DNA of 64,000 nt, taken from NCBI RefSeq assembly GCF_001183605.1, contig NZ_LFXJ01000005.1:2176809-2240808 (forward strand), read 5' to 3'. The notes below the pieces were generated by a model, which saw only the letters and a list, made by a program, of their open reading frames with translations, made no database searches and was not told where the DNA came from. The stretch's first letter is position 1, and every line of letters starts with the position of its first letter. The position numbers and the translations under genes were made by a program. Positions 62,803 through 64,000 of the stretch are shown here, one piece after another. This DNA comes from Lysinibacillus xylanilyticus (lineage in GTDB: Bacteria > Bacillota > Bacilli > Bacillales_A > Planococcaceae).

Positions 62803-62907
62803 CGCTACATAAAACATTTGTAGCTGTCGCTCTGCTTTCGCCACATAAAACAGTTGTACCTGTCGCTTTGCTTTCGCTACATAAAACATTTGCTGAAAGA
62901 AGTTAAA
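62803..62907. repeat. 36-bp tandem repeat, 2.6 units
   Basis: Units start at 62803, 62839 and 62875 with CGCTACATAAAACA or a close variant; the spacing is exactly 36 bases. The last unit ends in TGCTGAAAGAAGTTAAAA, which also occurs near 7468-7485. It lies in the 62676-63039 gap, with no convincing gene; the reading frame through it is a by-product. Confidence 0.75.
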
Positions 62908-62924
62908 ATGAGTAGTTATAAGAC

Positions 62925-62976
62925 TGAAAAAGTGCGAGGTTTTGTACAAAGACTTATGTACAATATCTCGCACTTA
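62925..62976 (-). terminator. Terminator of the AbrB-type membrane gene
   Basis: The arms AAGTGCGAG / CTCGCACTT with inner TTGTAC/GTACAA are followed by TTTTTCAG on the minus strand. Confidence 0.85.
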
Positions 62977-63039
62977 TATATCTGACTCGATTTTTTATAA
63001 TTATTCTAATGCTAAATCTGAGGATATTCCCCTATCTCT

Positions 63040-64000
63040 CTACGTTTTCACCTTTTTCACAAACATTTTAACAAACGGTACGAGGAAAACAGATACTACC
63101 AGCACTCGGAATAGCTGAAATGCTGTGACGATCGTGACATTTGCATGCACGGAAGCGGCGATAATCCCCATTTGATCAAGTCCACCTGGTACAATACTTA
63201 AAAAGCCTGTTTTAAAATCAAGGCTGTATAAACTCTTCATAATAAATGTTAAACCATAAGCTGCGCCAATAAAGATACCCGCCGATACAAATGCGTAAAA
63301 CACATGCTTCTTCGATAAATGTAAATCTTCTTTTTTCAATAAAAGGCCGATGTAAATTCCAAGCATTAGCTGAGCAATATGAAGTAGTGACAACGGCAAT
63401 TTTGGTACATCAATCCCTGCAATATTTATGCCCATCAATAAAAACACTGGACCAAGCATATAACCTGTCGGAATTTTCGCCTTTTGTGCCAACCAACCCG
63501 CTACTCCACTCACAGCAAGTAAAGCTATTAGGACCCATGTATATGCTCCGTTGACAGCTGAACCAGTTCCCCCAGAGCCTGACACCATTAATGGGACAAA
63601 GCCGACAATTAAAAGAACCCTTAATATTTGGAAAAACGTAATTACGACCATATCCATATCCCCTTGCTCCTCGGCAAAAGCAACGACCTGTGACATGCCA
63701 CCAGGCACACAGCATGTTAACGCGGTCGCAAAATCTAAATCCGCTCGTTTTGCTACTAAATAACTAACGCCAAAAAACAATACAATAAATAATACGTTTA
63801 AAACAATCATACTCCCTAAAAATTGTTTAATATCCTGCACCGCTTCTGGTGTAAACGCAAAACCAATGGAATACCCCGCAACAATTAACCCTAAATTACG
63901 GAAATATTTATGCCATTTCAATTGTACTTTCGTCGATAACTGAATAATTAGCACTGCAGTTATAGCTCCAAGTAACCACGGCATTGGAATATGTAATACA
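63040..64000 (-). CDS. AbrB-family (ammonia monooxygenase-like) membrane protein, N terminus outside the window
   Basis: A polytopic membrane protein of the duplicated AbrB type, despite its name not a DNA-binding AbrB. Two homologous halves show PMPWLLGAI ... FRNLGLIVAGYSIGF and KIPTGYMLGPVFLLMGINI, and CCVPGGMSQVVAFAEEQGDMDMVV pairs with SIVPGGLDQMGIIAASVHANVTIV. The frame is open to the right edge, where VLHIPMPWLLGAI continues the family pattern upstream of the first Met, so the real start is beyond 64000. Transport substrate unknown. Confidence 0.85.
   Translation of the reverse strand, partial: VLHIPMPWLLGAITAVLIIQLSTKVQLKWHKYFRNLGLIVAGYSIGFAFTPEAVQDIKQFLGSMIVLNVLFIVLFFGVSYLVAKRADLDFATALTCCVPGGMSQVVAFAEEQGDMDMVVITFFQILRVLLIVGFVPLMVSGSGGTGSAVNGAYTWVLIALLAVSGVAGWLAQKAKIPTGYMLGPVFLLMGINIAGIDVPKLPLSLLHIAQLMLGIYIGLLLKKEDLHLSKKHVFYAFVSAGIFIGAAYGLTFIMKSLYSLDFKTGFLSIVPGGLDQMGIIAASVHANVTIVTAFQLFRVLVVSVFLVPFVKMFVKKVKT

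Noticed and set aside
62803..62907. CRISPR array
   Set aside because: Units are contiguous with no spacers and no cas genes occur in the window.
62785..62973. Minus-strand protein with FYVAKAKRQ-like repeats
   Set aside because: It is a translation of the 36-bp tandem repeat, with no ribosome site, and it runs into the terminator of the next gene.

Overview
The window looks like a chromosomal segment of a low-GC, spore-forming Gram-positive bacterium close to Lysinibacillus (family-level inference). The reasons are the sporulation and germination genes sleB-ypeB, prsW and YpdA, and a gene order (gpsA-der-rpsA/ypfD-cmk-dgrA-ypeB-sleB-prsW ... ypdA, ypbG, ypbE, recS-ypbB-fer) that follows the Bacillus subtilis ype/ypf/ypb region as I remember it.

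Positions 1-24160 are core chromosome: GTPase and ribosome-assembly genes, cytidylate kinase, a c-di-GMP receptor, the spore cortex-lytic pair, the site-1 protease PrsW, asparaginase, a GNAT-aminotransferase fusion with a PlsY paralogue, a bacillithiol-disulfide-reductase-like flavoprotein, RecQ/RecS helicase with YpbB, ferredoxin, FabI (with a FapR-like operator), a lipoprotein cyclophilin, an MFS exporter and the flotillin pair yuaF-floT (with a sigma-W-like promoter). Intergenic spaces hold a dispersed repeat whose copies fold the same way by compensatory changes.

Positions 24230-51070 are an AT-rich accessory island. Its left part carries small minus-strand genes, one with a perfect LexA-type SOS box between its -35 and -10, then a dead IS30 copy. 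Next comes a two-gene module resembling the SPbeta YopR (MrpR)/YopQ repressor locus. Divergent from it are a helix-turn-helix/zinc-ribbon regulator, a second small gene, and an uninterrupted rightward cluster: tail completion-type protein, tail chaperone-like protein, tail tube with Ig domain, a 2147-residue tape measure with an M23 peptidase, Dit, Tal, a DUF1617-like protein, three BppU-type baseplate/receptor proteins (one carrying an RCC1-type propeller), XhlA-like protein, holin and M23 lysin. No terminase, portal, protease, capsid or active integrase is present. The simplest reading is a domesticated, SPbeta-like, non-contractile (F-type) phage-tail particle, i.e. a tailocin with its own regulation and lysis genes. 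A defective prophage is the main alternative.

Positions 51070-64000 return to chromosome: a small membrane protein, a Cys/Pro-rich protein with a seven-bladed YVTN propeller, a coiled-coil protein, a phnDCEE-type phosphonate/phosphate-ester ABC importer divergent from a cytosolic 5'-nucleotidase-family enzyme, a GNAT enzyme, an ABC-F protein preceded by a 46-codon leader ORF and an intrinsic terminator (attenuator-like), and the 3' part of an AbrB-type membrane protein that runs off the right end. No tRNA, rRNA or CRISPR array was seen.
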